Source of the DNA: Ruminococcus sp. CAG:488
GTDB taxonomy: Bacteria > Bacillota > Clostridia > Oscillospirales > Acutalibacteraceae
Assembly (NCBI GenBank): GCA_000434055.1
Contig: HF999649.1
Coordinates: forward strand, 68,566 to 128,727
Direction: 5' to 3'
DNA length: 60,162 nucleotides
A program made the position numbers and the translations under genes. Position 1 is the stretch's first letter. Each line of letters begins with the position of its first letter. Below, one piece after another: positions 17,038 through 26,632 of this stretch. A model generated the notes under the pieces. That model saw nothing but the letters and a program-made list of their open reading frames with translations. It ran no database searches and had not been told where the DNA came from.

Positions 17038-20000
17038 TTACCACATCTTTGAGCTTATGAAATCGAACACCCAACTGATGATGGATTTAATGAGAGGAAG
17101 AACAACTGCAATTACCTGCGAGAAAATCTTCATCCAGTCAATCGACGGGTTAACTCCCGTACCCTTCTTAACCGAAAGATCTTTCTTGATTGCGAAGGAA
17201 TCAATATTTTCTGTTTTGCCGTTCTCCGTGTCAACTGTGTAAGCGTCAAAATAGAGTGTATCACCGACAATGCTTATGCCTGAGAACATTGAAGCCGTAA
17301 CGTTTTTGATAACCTCTGCTCTCGGGAAATACTTATCGGTCAAGCTCTCGTCCTTCTGATTGTAAATCTTAACGCCCGAGCATCCGCTGATTTCATAAAC
17401 CGTACCTACCGGATTCACCTTAACGGTGTACTCCTTACCGTTGAACTCGGCGGTTGATGTTGTTACGCTCTCAACCTTGTTGTCGATCATGGCGTCCGTT
17501 CTGAGGTAAACATGGTCATGTCCTTGGAATACCATATCTATACCGAGCTGCGGCATAAGCTTGCAAAGCTCGTCTCTTATCTTGCAAACGTCCTTGTCCT
17601 TGTAGTGGGAGCCGTTTGAATAGATAGCCTTGTGGAACGCAACAAACTTCCAGTCTGCATCGCTCGACTGCATATCGTCAATGAGCCAGTCAACCTGATC
17701 GTCGCTGAGACTCTTATCGTCATTGAGATTTTCCGTATTAAGAACAGCAACATGAATGTTGTTGTAGTCAAACGAGAAGTAGATGCCCGATTCTGTGTCC
17801 TGCTCGGGAACATTTGAATAATAATAGTTCTTCTCAATTGCGTAAGAGCCCATGCCCTCATGGTTGCCCGAAGCCGACATCATCGTTGTATTCATAAGTG
17901 TTTCGGATGCCGTGTTGAAAAGCCACTGCCACTGTCTGAAGTTATCACCGTGGTCAACATTATCACCCGTGTTGATGATGAAGTCGCTGTCGTACATCTT
18001 ATAGGCTGTTTCAATTACCTTAGAGAACGTCTCATACTGCTGCTCCGACTGCGACTGCGGATCACAGACATGAATAAATGAAGTTTCATCCGAACCGTCA
18101 GCCATCTTGAATGTGCCTATATCGCTCCACCAGTTTCTTGAAGCATCACCGACACGGTAAAGATATTTCTTGCCTGCTTCAAGTCCCGAAACCTCGGCAA
18201 TGTGTCTGTTCATCGGGAACTTATAGTTCATGATTCCGATAACGCCGAGATCAACTCCCGGGAACTGTCTCTCGGTTCTCTCCGTTTTAACATTAACCTT
18301 TACGCCATAGGGAACCATTGATTTGCCTGTAAATACAGGGTTATCCGAATAAGGAACGATTTCAATATCCGTGCCCTTAACGCTCGTCTTTGTGTACCAG
18401 CTTACGTTTCTTGAGCTCTGATCTGCGCCGAGGGTAGTTGAAACGATCGTCGGAAGTCTGTAGTTCTCTCTTGTAGCAACCGGTGTAACCTTGCCGTCGT
18501 AAATAACGGTTGTGTTAACATCCTCGATATAATTATCGTCATATGCAAATTCGCATGCAACGTTTGCGAGCGTCTGTCCGACCCCCTCGAGCTGAGTATC
18601 GGTAAGATATTCGCCCATGTAATATTCGGCAATGCCCCAAAGCGACTTGAAGTCAACCACGCCGAGCTTATTTGCAGCCTCAAGAATCTTATTTGAAACG
18701 TTGAGGTAGCTTGTGTCACCGAGGAAAATGACCATCATTGTTACAGCAAGAATCTTGCCGACACATTCAAGCGTCGTTCCCTTGGGGAAGAATGCACCGA
18801 GGTTAAGATCAAGATCCTTGAGAAGCTTATCCTGAAGAAGATCATTTGAAACAATGTCAATGAGTGCGTCGAAAATATCAAATACGGTATCGCCGTTATT
18901 GAGCTGATCTATAGCGTCCATCATGAACGGATCGTCCTTCATATGTAGCTTACCCTCATATTTATAAACAATTATACATTCAAGAAGATCCTCGAATGTG
19001 CCCGGCTTGGATCTGTCGCCAAAGCCGTATTCATCAATGAATCTCGTGTTCGGAAGCTCCGAAACCTGAACATTGAGAAGCTTATTGATTGAGTTAACAA
19101 GATACTTAGCCGTTGCGTCCGGGTCGGTCAGATAATTCTCATATACCTGATTGAGAAGATCCTCAATAAAGCCCATAAGATTTTTGGTTGTGAAAAGTTC
19201 TGTATCCCCGATTTTGAGACCGTCGCCGAAGAAGCCGCTTATCTTTCCTTCAATATCAAGACCCATGCCCTTAAGCGTCGCAACCATACCGTCCTTGGCA
19301 AATTTCTCGGAATATTCGCCGAGCAAGCCCTCAAGCATATTGAGAGCCGTTGCAGAAAGTCCGCCCTCGCCGAAGAACGAATCGCCGAGCGACTTGATTC
19401 TGTAAGGCGTTGCGTATGTCTCGCCGTTAACAGTAACGGGAAGAACGCAGTCAACGTCCTTACTCTCGATCTTCATTGTTGTCTTGCCGTTAACATCGGT
19501 GGTTGCATTTACTTCACGGAAATAGTTCGGGAAAGCAGTCAGTGAATCCGTACAGATTTCCGTCAGTGTTTCGCCGTCATCGGTAACAGTCTGAGCGATG
19601 TCGCTGTCATGAATATGACCGGTAAACGAGAAGTGCATACCTGCATCAACGAGCTTGTCCGTAAGCTCCTCCCAGCCGTCGATAACGAAGCCTCTGATGA
19701 TTGTGTATTCGCCTGTGAAATGCGGAACGAAGTTATGGTGACTGACGCCTATAACCGTCTCGCCCTTTGCCTTTGCATCGGCAATTTCACCGAGAACCCA
19801 GTTGGTAGCCTCGGTTGTAAGGCAGCCTGCCGTTTCGGCAAGGTCCTTGCCCTTTTCCGTTACGTCGGAGCTGTATTTGCCCGTGTCCATAACGATAAAT
19901 CTGTAGCCGTCGGCACGGACGGAATATGAAAGCATATTTGCCTTGCCCTTTGACGGAGTGTATCTGTGATAAGCAAGGTCATAGCCGAGATTTTTGTATA

Positions 20001-20523
20001 TTTCAAGGAAATCCTCGGGCGTTGTGCGCTTTGTCGGTTCAGCCTTGCCGTTTTCGTATGTAGTTCCGTTTGCCTTGTTGATATCATGGTTACCGTTGAT
20101 AGCAATAACCTGAATACCCGTATCCTTCTCGAACTTTTCAAGCCTTGCGGCAAGCTGTCTGTGGGCTTCATACTCACCGTTGGAGGTGAGATCACCCGAA
20201 AGAATAAGATACTTCATGCCGTTCTTCTTGGCATGCTCTGCAATTCCTGCGAGAGCCGATTCAAGAATGCCGACCGACTGATACGGCTCTCTTGCAAGAG
20301 CAGTCTTGGTACTCTCCATGAAAGCCTCGTTGTAATTACCTGTCAGTGACGCCGGATAATAGTGCATATCCGACATAACGGCAAAGTTAACTTCCTTGTC
20401 CGCGGTAAGGCCTTTCTTTATCGCATCTGCCGCCGATGAGCTCATCGGGACGATTGATAAAATCATTATCAACGTCAGCACAAAAGCGATAATTTTTCTG
20501 CTTACTTTCTTTGTCTTATTCAT
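17038..20523 (-). CDS. Exported protein with two tandem metallophosphoesterase domains
   Basis: An 1161-residue secreted protein. A signal peptide covers about residues 1-31. The first phosphoesterase domain shows VMSDMHYY, LILSGDLTS, INGNHDIN, GVSHHNF and FTGHIHDSD. A middle region of about 370 residues lacks known motifs. The C-terminal half begins with a purple-acid-phosphatase/fibronectin-like domain (GLEAGKKYLYRVGD), then a second phosphoesterase with VCDPQSQ, INTGDNVDHG, SASGNHEG, AFHKAIYS and FQGHDHVYLRT. It ends in a hydrophobic stretch reaching the C terminus. Both domains look catalytically complete, so it is probably a surface phosphatase for phosphate scavenging or nucleotide breakdown. 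It is third in line after rmuC and GH3. Confidence 0.88.
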   Translation of the reverse strand: MNKTKKVSRKIIAFVLTLIMILSIVPMSSSAADAIKKGLTADKEVNFAVMSDMHYYPASLTGNYNEAFMESTKTALAREPYQSVGILESALAGIAEHAKKNGMKYLILSGDLTSNGEYEAHRQLAARLEKFEKDTGIQVIAINGNHDINKANGTTYENGKAEPTKRTTPEDFLEIYKNLGYDLAYHRYTPSKGKANMLSYSVRADGYRFIVMDTGKYSSDVTEKGKDLAETAGCLTTEATNWVLGEIADAKAKGETVIGVSHHNFVPHFTGEYTIIRGFVIDGWEELTDKLVDAGMHFSFTGHIHDSDIAQTVTDDGETLTEICTDSLTAFPNYFREVNATTDVNGKTTMKIESKDVDCVLPVTVNGETYATPYRIKSLGDSFFGEGGLSATALNMLEGLLGEYSEKFAKDGMVATLKGMGLDIEGKISGFFGDGLKIGDTELFTTKNLMGFIEDLLNQVYENYLTDPDATAKYLVNSINKLLNVQVSELPNTRFIDEYGFGDRSKPGTFEDLLECIIVYKYEGKLHMKDDPFMMDAIDQLNNGDTVFDIFDALIDIVSNDLLQDKLLKDLDLNLGAFFPKGTTLECVGKILAVTMMVIFLGDTSYLNVSNKILEAANKLGVVDFKSLWGIAEYYMGEYLTDTQLEGVGQTLANVACEFAYDDNYIEDVNTTVIYDGKVTPVATRENYRLPTIVSTTLGADQSSRNVSWYTKTSVKGTDIEIVPYSDNPVFTGKSMVPYGVKVNVKTERTERQFPGVDLGVIGIMNYKFPMNRHIAEVSGLEAGKKYLYRVGDASRNWWSDIGTFKMADGSDETSFIHVCDPQSQSEQQYETFSKVIETAYKMYDSDFIINTGDNVDHGDNFRQWQWLFNTASETLMNTTMMSASGNHEGMGSYAIEKNYYYSNVPEQDTESGIYFSFDYNNIHVAVLNTENLNDDKSLSDDQVDWLIDDMQSSDADWKFVAFHKAIYSNGSHYKDKDVCKIRDELCKLMPQLGIDMVFQGHDHVYLRTDAMIDNKVESVTTSTAEFNGKEYTVKVNPVGTVYEISGCSGVKIYNQKDESLTDKYFPRAEVIKNVTASMFSGISIVGDTLYFDAYTVDTENGKTENIDSFAIKKDLSVKKGTGVNPSIDWMKIFSQVIAVVLPLIKSIISWVFDFISSKMW

Positions 20524-20587
20524 TTTCCAAATAATCCCCCTTCATTTTTTTTGGTAGCACCGCACAATTAAAATGTGCAAAATGCTT

Positions 20588-23032
20588 TTATATGGATTTC
20601 AACAAAGACTTAAGATTAACAAGTGCGTTCGGCACGCCCTTGGCGATTTTGCCGACACCCTTTGCAACGTCCTTACCCTCAAACACCTTGAGAAGTCCGT
20701 CCGCCATATCTTCGGTGAACAGTCCGTTGCTCATTGAAACATAGTTTCTTATCGGAGTTTGCATGATTGTATTTGTAATCATTGAGCTGCCGACTCCGCC
20801 CTTGGGCTTCATGGCAAGGTCAACCGTGTTATAAATAAACTTTGCAAGACCCTTATCCTTACTTCTCTCGATTGAGTTATTTAAGCTGTCACTCGTAATT
20901 TCCGGAGCAAGCTTAAATTCACCGCCGTAGATTACCTTAAAATCGTCCTCTCTTGCTCTTGCCGGGTCGCCGTCGAAGTAAACGCCTGCCGACTCTCTCA
21001 AATCAACAATTGTCTCATCGTCCTCCGACTTCATCTTGGCAGCGGCTTCAAGTCTTATATCCCTCGACGATGCGCCGACGAGAATTTTATATTCTCCGCT
21101 TTCAACGCACCAATCTTCTGTCGCCGTATTCCAGAAAGCAAATGCCCTGTCGTCAAGCTCAACCGTAACCTTTTTCTCCTCACCGGGCTCAAGGTGTATC
21201 TTTACGAAGCCTTTCAGCTCCTTCGGTGCTCTGAATATTTTGCTTTCGGGCTTCGCAACATAGACCTGTGCAATCTCGCTGCCTGCAACATCGCCCGTAT
21301 TCTTTATTGTGAAAGTAACCTTTGCTCCCTCGCCTTTTGCAAGATTTTTCTTTTTGAGCTTAATATCCGAATATTCAAAGCTCGTATATGAAAGGCCGAA
21401 GCCGAACGGGAATCGAACATTTCTTTCAACCTTGTCGTAATATCTGTAGCCGATGAAAATGCTTTCACGGTACTGAACATCCTCTTTTGAATCGGGATAT
21501 CTGAATGATGTCGGAGTATCCTTGAGACAAATCGGATATGTTTCGGCAAGCTTACCGCAAGGATTTGCCTTGCCCGTGAGCACATCAACAATTGCCGGAG
21601 CAACCGACTGTCCGCCGAGGTATGCGTTGAGAATGGCCTTAACGTCGTCCGCCCAAGGCATTTCAACAGGTGATCCGCCCTCAAGAACAACAATAACGTT
21701 GTCGTTCACACGGCTGACCGCTTCAACCAGTCTGTTGTGTCCGTCGGGGAGCTTCATAGTGCTTCTGTCAAAGCCCTCTGACTCGTAATCGTCCGTAAGA
21801 CCTATAAAAACAACCGCCTTCGAAGCGTTCTTTGCAAGGTTGCAAGCCTCTGTTATATAAGCATCCTCATTCTTTCTCTTGCCGCTTCTGTCATAGCCGT
21901 CGGCAAACTTAACGCTGATAGGTGAATTATTGAATGCGCGTCTGCCGCTGTCGATCATAGTCGGATTGATTATAGAGCTGCCTGCGCCCTGATATCTCGG
22001 GTTGTCGGCAAATGCACCGATAACCGCAACATACTCGCCCTCAACACGCTTAAGCGGAAGAATATTACCGTCATTTTTAAGAAGAACCATTGACTGCTCG
22101 GCAATTTGCCTTGAAAGAAGGTTGTGAGCCTTAACATCAAATTTATAACCCGGCTTTTTATTAGCTGCGCCCTTGAGAATGATATCAATAAGCTTATCTA
22201 CTCTTTCGTCAAGCGTCGTTTCGTCGATAACTCCGCACTTGACGGCTTCAACGATTTTTGCGTCGTTAACTCCGCCCGATGACGGCATTTCAAGATCATT
22301 GCCTGCATTGAGTCCGGCAACGCGGTCATTGACTGCGCCCCAGTCGCTGACAACAGCTCCCTTGAAGCCCCATTCATCACGAAGAACCTTATTTTGAAGC
22401 CAGTCGTTCTCTGAGCAATATGTGCCGTTGAGGAGATTGTATGCGTTCATTACCGTCCACGGCTGACTCTTTTTAACCGCTTTTTCAAAAGCTCTGAGAT
22501 ATATCTCTCTGAGTGCACGCTCATCAATGATGCTGTTTGAGGTCATTCGCTTCATTTCCTGACTGTTGCCTGCGAAATGCTTGAGAGAAGTGCCGATGCC
22601 TTTGGACTGGACGCCTGCGATGAAGGCAGCGCCCATCTCGCCCGCAAGCTCTGGATCCTCCGAGAAATACTCAAAGTTTCTGCCGCAGAGAGGTGAACGC
22701 TTCATGTTCACACCGGGTCCGAGCAGAACGCTTACGCCGTGCTGCAAGCATTCCTCTGCGAGTGCCTGACCCATCTTGTAAATAAGGTCTCTGTCCCACG
22801 AGCAGGCAGTAGTAACCGCAGTCGGAAAACAGGTCGCCGGATAGCTGTTGCCGATTCCGACTTTCTTGTTCTCTGCGTTCTGTTTTCTCAGACCGTGAGG
22901 TCCGTCACAGACCATGATTTCCGGAAGTCCGAGTCTCTCGATGCTTTTGAGATGCCAGAAATCCTTGCCCGAGCAAAGCGACGCTTTTTCCTTAAGCGTC
23001 ATTTGTGAAATCAAATCCTTGTGCTTTAACAT
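20588..23032 (-). CDS. Glycoside hydrolase family 3 beta-glucosidase
   Basis: An 814-residue GH3 enzyme in (alpha/beta)8 barrel, (alpha/beta)6 sandwich and fibronectin-III order. The nucleophile Asp is in VVSDWGAV (about 22336-22356), and KHFAGNSQE is the substrate-binding KHF motif. FGFGLSYTSFEYSD opens the C-terminal FnIII part. There is no signal peptide, so it should act on imported beta-gluco- or xylo-oligosaccharides. About 110 residues follow the FnIII domain without a recognised fold. It starts 5 nt after the rmuC stop. Confidence 0.94.
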   Translation of the reverse strand: MLKHKDLISQMTLKEKASLCSGKDFWHLKSIERLGLPEIMVCDGPHGLRKQNAENKKVGIGNSYPATCFPTAVTTACSWDRDLIYKMGQALAEECLQHGVSVLLGPGVNMKRSPLCGRNFEYFSEDPELAGEMGAAFIAGVQSKGIGTSLKHFAGNSQEMKRMTSNSIIDERALREIYLRAFEKAVKKSQPWTVMNAYNLLNGTYCSENDWLQNKVLRDEWGFKGAVVSDWGAVNDRVAGLNAGNDLEMPSSGGVNDAKIVEAVKCGVIDETTLDERVDKLIDIILKGAANKKPGYKFDVKAHNLLSRQIAEQSMVLLKNDGNILPLKRVEGEYVAVIGAFADNPRYQGAGSSIINPTMIDSGRRAFNNSPISVKFADGYDRSGKRKNEDAYITEACNLAKNASKAVVFIGLTDDYESEGFDRSTMKLPDGHNRLVEAVSRVNDNVIVVLEGGSPVEMPWADDVKAILNAYLGGQSVAPAIVDVLTGKANPCGKLAETYPICLKDTPTSFRYPDSKEDVQYRESIFIGYRYYDKVERNVRFPFGFGLSYTSFEYSDIKLKKKNLAKGEGAKVTFTIKNTGDVAGSEIAQVYVAKPESKIFRAPKELKGFVKIHLEPGEEKKVTVELDDRAFAFWNTATEDWCVESGEYKILVGASSRDIRLEAAAKMKSEDDETIVDLRESAGVYFDGDPARAREDDFKVIYGGEFKLAPEITSDSLNNSIERSKDKGLAKFIYNTVDLAMKPKGGVGSSMITNTIMQTPIRNYVSMSNGLFTEDMADGLLKVFEGKDVAKGVGKIAKGVPNALVNLKSLLKSI

Positions 23033-23037
23033 TTAAT

Positions 23038-24357
23038 TCACTCCTCATCATTTATTACGGTTTCATTTATTTCCAATAATGCGTCAGCCTGAGCCGACTC
23101 AATTTCTTCAACATTTTTAAGCTTTTTCTGAATAATCCTGTTTCTGTCCTGAGCCTCGGAAAGCGATTTTCCGGCTTCGTCAATCTTTTTCTTGGCTTTA
23201 TCAAGGACAATTCCGAATTTATCGTACTGCACCTTCGCCGCCGCCAGAAGCTTTCTGACCTCGTTCGCCTTTTCGTTTATCGCAACCGCCTTGAAGCCCA
23301 TTGAGAGCGAATTGAGCAGTGCGATTATCGTCGTCGGTCCCGCAACCATGATGTTCTCACGCTGAATTCTGTCGATTATGCTCGAGTTTGATGAGGTTAT
23401 CTCAGCGTACAAGCCCTCCGTCGCAAGATAGAGAATTGCAAACGGCGTTGTATCGGGAACATGAATATATTTCGTAATTGTCTTTGCCTCCTGAAGCACT
23501 CTGTCCTCAAGAGCCTTTCTCGCCGCCGCTAAAGCCTGAGCATCGGCATTGTCCGCCGCCTCGCAAACCCTGCGATAATCCTCCATCGGGAATTTTGAAT
23601 CTATCGGCAGGTAGGTATATTTCGACGGATCGTCTCCCGACGGGATTTTAACTGCAAACTCAACAACATCTCTTGAATTTGCCTTTGGAGAATAGTTCTT
23701 GACGTACATATTCGGGATAGTCTGATCGAGTATGCCCTCAAGCTGAATTTCAGCCCATGTTCCCCTCGTTTTAACGTTTGTAAGCACCCTGTTGAGTGCA
23801 GTAACGTTTGTAGTAACTCCGGTTGAAAGCTCCTTCATCTCACCGAGAGATTTATAAACGTTTTCAAGCTGTTCGGAAACTGTCTTGAACGATGAATCGA
23901 GCCTTGTTGCAAGCGTTGATGTAAGCTTTTCGTCAACAGTCGCCCTCATCTGGTCGAGCTTCTTTTCATTGCTCTCCTGCATCTTCGCTATGGCAGCGTC
24001 AACCACTCGCGTCTGTTTCTCATTCTGTTCCATGCTGTTGGTTCTTATAAGGTTGAGCGACTCCGTCATGTCCTTGTTGAGCTTAATAAGCGTTTCATAG
24101 TTCTGACGTGTCATTGTGTCGAGCTTTTCGGTCATCTGATTCAATGAATTTGCCGTCTCGCGTCTGTTGCGTTCAAATTCCTCCGCATTGCTTCCGGAAT
24201 TCTGCTTCATAAGCATGAGAATCGCACCGAGCTGTTTATCAATTTGCGACGTCTCGTCATTATTTTTCAGTTTTTTTATCTGAGATAAAGTGTATATCAT
24301 TATGCCGATTACGGCAATCAGCAAAATGCAAATTATGTATATTAAACCGTCTGACAT
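23038..24357 (-). CDS. rmuC: DNA recombination protein RmuC
   Basis: A 439-residue RmuC. Residues 4-23 are a transmembrane helix, followed by a long coiled coil (about 30-190) and the nuclease-like RmuC domain with NVKTRGTWAEIQL, LPIDSKFPMEDY and the C-terminal coiled coil. RmuC limits inversions between short repeats and in several bacteria protects against foreign DNA. It is first in a minus-strand run with GH3 and the double phosphoesterase. Confidence 0.93.
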   Translation of the reverse strand: MSDGLIYIICILLIAVIGIMIYTLSQIKKLKNNDETSQIDKQLGAILMLMKQNSGSNAEEFERNRRETANSLNQMTEKLDTMTRQNYETLIKLNKDMTESLNLIRTNSMEQNEKQTRVVDAAIAKMQESNEKKLDQMRATVDEKLTSTLATRLDSSFKTVSEQLENVYKSLGEMKELSTGVTTNVTALNRVLTNVKTRGTWAEIQLEGILDQTIPNMYVKNYSPKANSRDVVEFAVKIPSGDDPSKYTYLPIDSKFPMEDYRRVCEAADNADAQALAAARKALEDRVLQEAKTITKYIHVPDTTPFAILYLATEGLYAEITSSNSSIIDRIQRENIMVAGPTTIIALLNSLSMGFKAVAINEKANEVRKLLAAAKVQYDKFGIVLDKAKKKIDEAGKSLSEAQDRNRIIQKKLKNVEEIESAQADALLEINETVINDEE

Positions 24358-24463
24358 ATTATCACTCCGTGATATAGTTTATGATTATATAATTATACCA
24401 AAAAATCAAAGTATTTACAATTCATTTTCTTTTCAAAAATAACTGGCTTTTTTTGTATGTATT

Positions 24464-24472
24464 TGCTATAAT
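24464..24472 (+). promoter_or_regulatory. Extended -10 promoter for the ABC binding protein
   Basis: TTGCTATAAT contains the extended -10 form TGnTATAAT. The -35 position holds only TGGCTT. The start codon is about 50 nt downstream and is preceded by CGGAGGT. Confidence 0.6.
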
Positions 24473-24524
24473 GTTAAGTATCATAATTGACTGAAATTCA
24501 ATTCCCTTTTCGGAGGTCTTTATA

Positions 24525-26153
24525 ATGCCAAAAAAAATACTGTCACTTTTTCTTGCTCTTGTCGCAGCGATAAGCCTTTGCGCCTGCGGCGGCAGCAGCG
24601 AAGACATTCTCATACTCCCCATTGAGTCGGACCCGATTTGCCTTGATCCGCAGGTTGCGGACTCCAAGGAAGCTAAACTGATGATAGCGAACTGCTTTGA
24701 AGGTCTCGTCAGGCTCGATAAGGATTATAAAATAATTCCCGGCGTTGCTGAAAGCTGGGAGATCTCAAAGGACGGTTTGACCTACACTTTCAAGCTTCGA
24801 AAGGATACCCACTGGAAGCTTCTAAATTCATTTGAGGACGTACTTCCCGAGGGTTATAAGGATACATACCGAACTCAGGTAATTGCCGCCGACTTTGTTT
24901 ACGGAATAAGCCGTGCACTTGATCCTGCAACCCAAGCAGGCGATGCCGAAAAGCTGTTCAGCATCAAGAACGCTTCCGCCGTCAACAGCGGCAAGCAGCC
25001 GACATCTGCACTCGGGATATCGGCGCAGGACGATTCGACCCTTGTCATTACCCTTGAACGTGCGGATCCCGACTTTTTGCGGATCCTCACACTTCCCGTC
25101 GCAATGCCCTGCCACGAGGAATTTTTCAAGGCAACTCATGCAAAATATTGCCTTGACCTCAAATATACATTCTGCAACGGACCTTTCTATCTTTCAAGAT
25201 GGGCTGAGGACAATACCCTTTCCATGTACAAGAATGACGAATACAAGGGTAACGTAAAAGTCAACCCCGATGAGCTTTACTTCTACGTCAACACGGAGGA
25301 AGCGTCGGTTGTCAAGAAAATCAGACAGCGCACATACGACTGTGCGTTTCTGTCCGAAGCGGCAAAGAATGAACTGAGCGACAACGACAAGCTGTCAAAT
25401 TACTCAACCGAAAACATGATATACGGCCTTTGCTTCAACTGCTCTGATTCCGTTCTCTCCGACGAGGATATGCGCCGTGCGCTTGCAATGGTTACAAAAA
25501 CAAGTGAGCTGACGGCGAATTCCGATAACGCTTTCACCAAGGGTATCGTCCCGGACTGCGTTCGCTACGGCGAAAACTCCTACCGTGAAGCGGCAGGCAA
25601 TGTAAGCGGAATAGCCTACAATGAGCAGCAGGCACTGACCCTTTGGAAAAAAGGACTCAAAAAGCTCGATATAACCACAGCCGAGGTCGTCATAACCTGC
25701 GCCGAGGAGAATGCACCTCTTATGCAGCAAACGATTCAAAACTGGCAGAGAGTTTTCTCAACCTCAATTCTTGCCAAGGTTGAGGTTAAAACAGCCGAGC
25801 AAATAAGCACAATGATTTATAACACAAGCTATCAGGTGCTTTATCACAAAATCACGACCGACTCCTCAACCGTTACGGACACCCTGAAGAAATTCACGTC
25901 TGACAGCTCGTCAAATATCTTCGGCTTTGCCGATAAGAATTACGATAAAACCGTCAATTCGATCATTTCTACCTATTCGGGTGCCGCAAAGCTCAACGGC
26001 TGCGTGAATGCGGAAAAATATATTCTCGATAAAGCCGTATTTCTTCCGATGCTCGGCGGCTCGTCCTACGCAGTTGTCAACAAGGGTGTTGACGGACTCT
26101 ACTTCGCCCCTGCCTTTGAGAGCGTGTGCATGATCTCGGGAGGTCACAGTTAA
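24525..26153 (+). CDS. ABC transporter substrate-binding lipoprotein, peptide (family 5) type
   Basis: A 542-residue OppA/DppA-like binding protein. The N terminus has a lipobox, SLCACGG, so the mature protein is anchored through Cys at about residue 21. LDPQVADSKEAKLMIANCFEGLVRLDKD and GVAESWEISKDGLTYTFKLRK are the family 5 signature region (given in parts; they run together). No permease or ATPase gene is adjacent, so it is an orphan that must share a transporter elsewhere. Its stop overlaps the VanZ-like start by one base. Confidence 0.9.
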   Translation: MPKKILSLFLALVAAISLCACGGSSEDILILPIESDPICLDPQVADSKEAKLMIANCFEGLVRLDKDYKIIPGVAESWEISKDGLTYTFKLRKDTHWKLLNSFEDVLPEGYKDTYRTQVIAADFVYGISRALDPATQAGDAEKLFSIKNASAVNSGKQPTSALGISAQDDSTLVITLERADPDFLRILTLPVAMPCHEEFFKATHAKYCLDLKYTFCNGPFYLSRWAEDNTLSMYKNDEYKGNVKVNPDELYFYVNTEEASVVKKIRQRTYDCAFLSEAAKNELSDNDKLSNYSTENMIYGLCFNCSDSVLSDEDMRRALAMVTKTSELTANSDNAFTKGIVPDCVRYGENSYREAAGNVSGIAYNEQQALTLWKKGLKKLDITTAEVVITCAEENAPLMQQTIQNWQRVFSTSILAKVEVKTAEQISTMIYNTSYQVLYHKITTDSSTVTDTLKKFTSDSSSNIFGFADKNYDKTVNSIISTYSGAAKLNGCVNAEKYILDKAVFLPMLGGSSYAVVNKGVDGLYFAPAFESVCMISGGHS

Positions 26154-26605
26154 TGAAGCGGTCTAAGATAATCGGTTCGATTATTTTCTGGCTTCTTACC
26201 GCCGCCGTCATGTATATCATTTTCAGCTTTTCAAGCGAAAACGGCGAGCAATCAAAGGAAGTCAGCGAGGGTGTTTTGAGCATAATAATCGAGTATCTCG
26301 GCAACATCGTTTCACACAACGTGCTGAGAAAAATCGCCCACTTCACGGAATATGCCGCACTCGGTTTTTGCATGAGCGGAGCAATTTGTTTTTCTTTTTC
26401 AAAAAACAAGTTCTATATTCCGCTTATCCCCTGCGTACTTTACGCAGCAAGCGATGAAATCCACCAGTATTTTGTGCCGGAAAGAGCCTGCCGAGTTTTC
26501 GACGTGTTCGTTGATTCCTGTGGCAGCTCCGTCGGAATACTTATTTTTCTGTTGATAGTTTTTCTGATTCGTAAACATAAAAAGCAAAAAGTGAGCTGTC
26601 ATTAA
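26153..26605 (+). CDS. VanZ-like family membrane protein
   Basis: A 150-residue VanZ-like protein. Hydrophobic segments lie at about residues 7-26, 62-80, 83-100 and 122-141. The family core is RKIAHFTEYAALGFC and YAASDEIHQYFVPERACRVFDV, both present. VanZ relatives give low-level teicoplanin resistance in enterococci, but most genomic copies have no known role. The start ATG overlaps the stop of the binding-protein gene (TAATG), indicating coupling. Confidence 0.9.
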   Translation: MKRSKIIGSIIFWLLTAAVMYIIFSFSSENGEQSKEVSEGVLSIIIEYLGNIVSHNVLRKIAHFTEYAALGFCMSGAICFSFSKNKFYIPLIPCVLYAASDEIHQYFVPERACRVFDVFVDSCGSSVGILIFLLIVFLIRKHKKQKVSCH

Positions 26606-26625
26606 ATTGACAACTCGCTTTTTTT
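26586..26625. terminator. Bidirectional terminator between VanZ-like and GH31 genes
   Basis: AAAAAGTGAGCTGTC pairs with GACAACTCGCTTTTTTT over 15 positions, with T runs on both strands. Confidence 0.92.
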
Positions 26626-26632
26626 GACTGTT

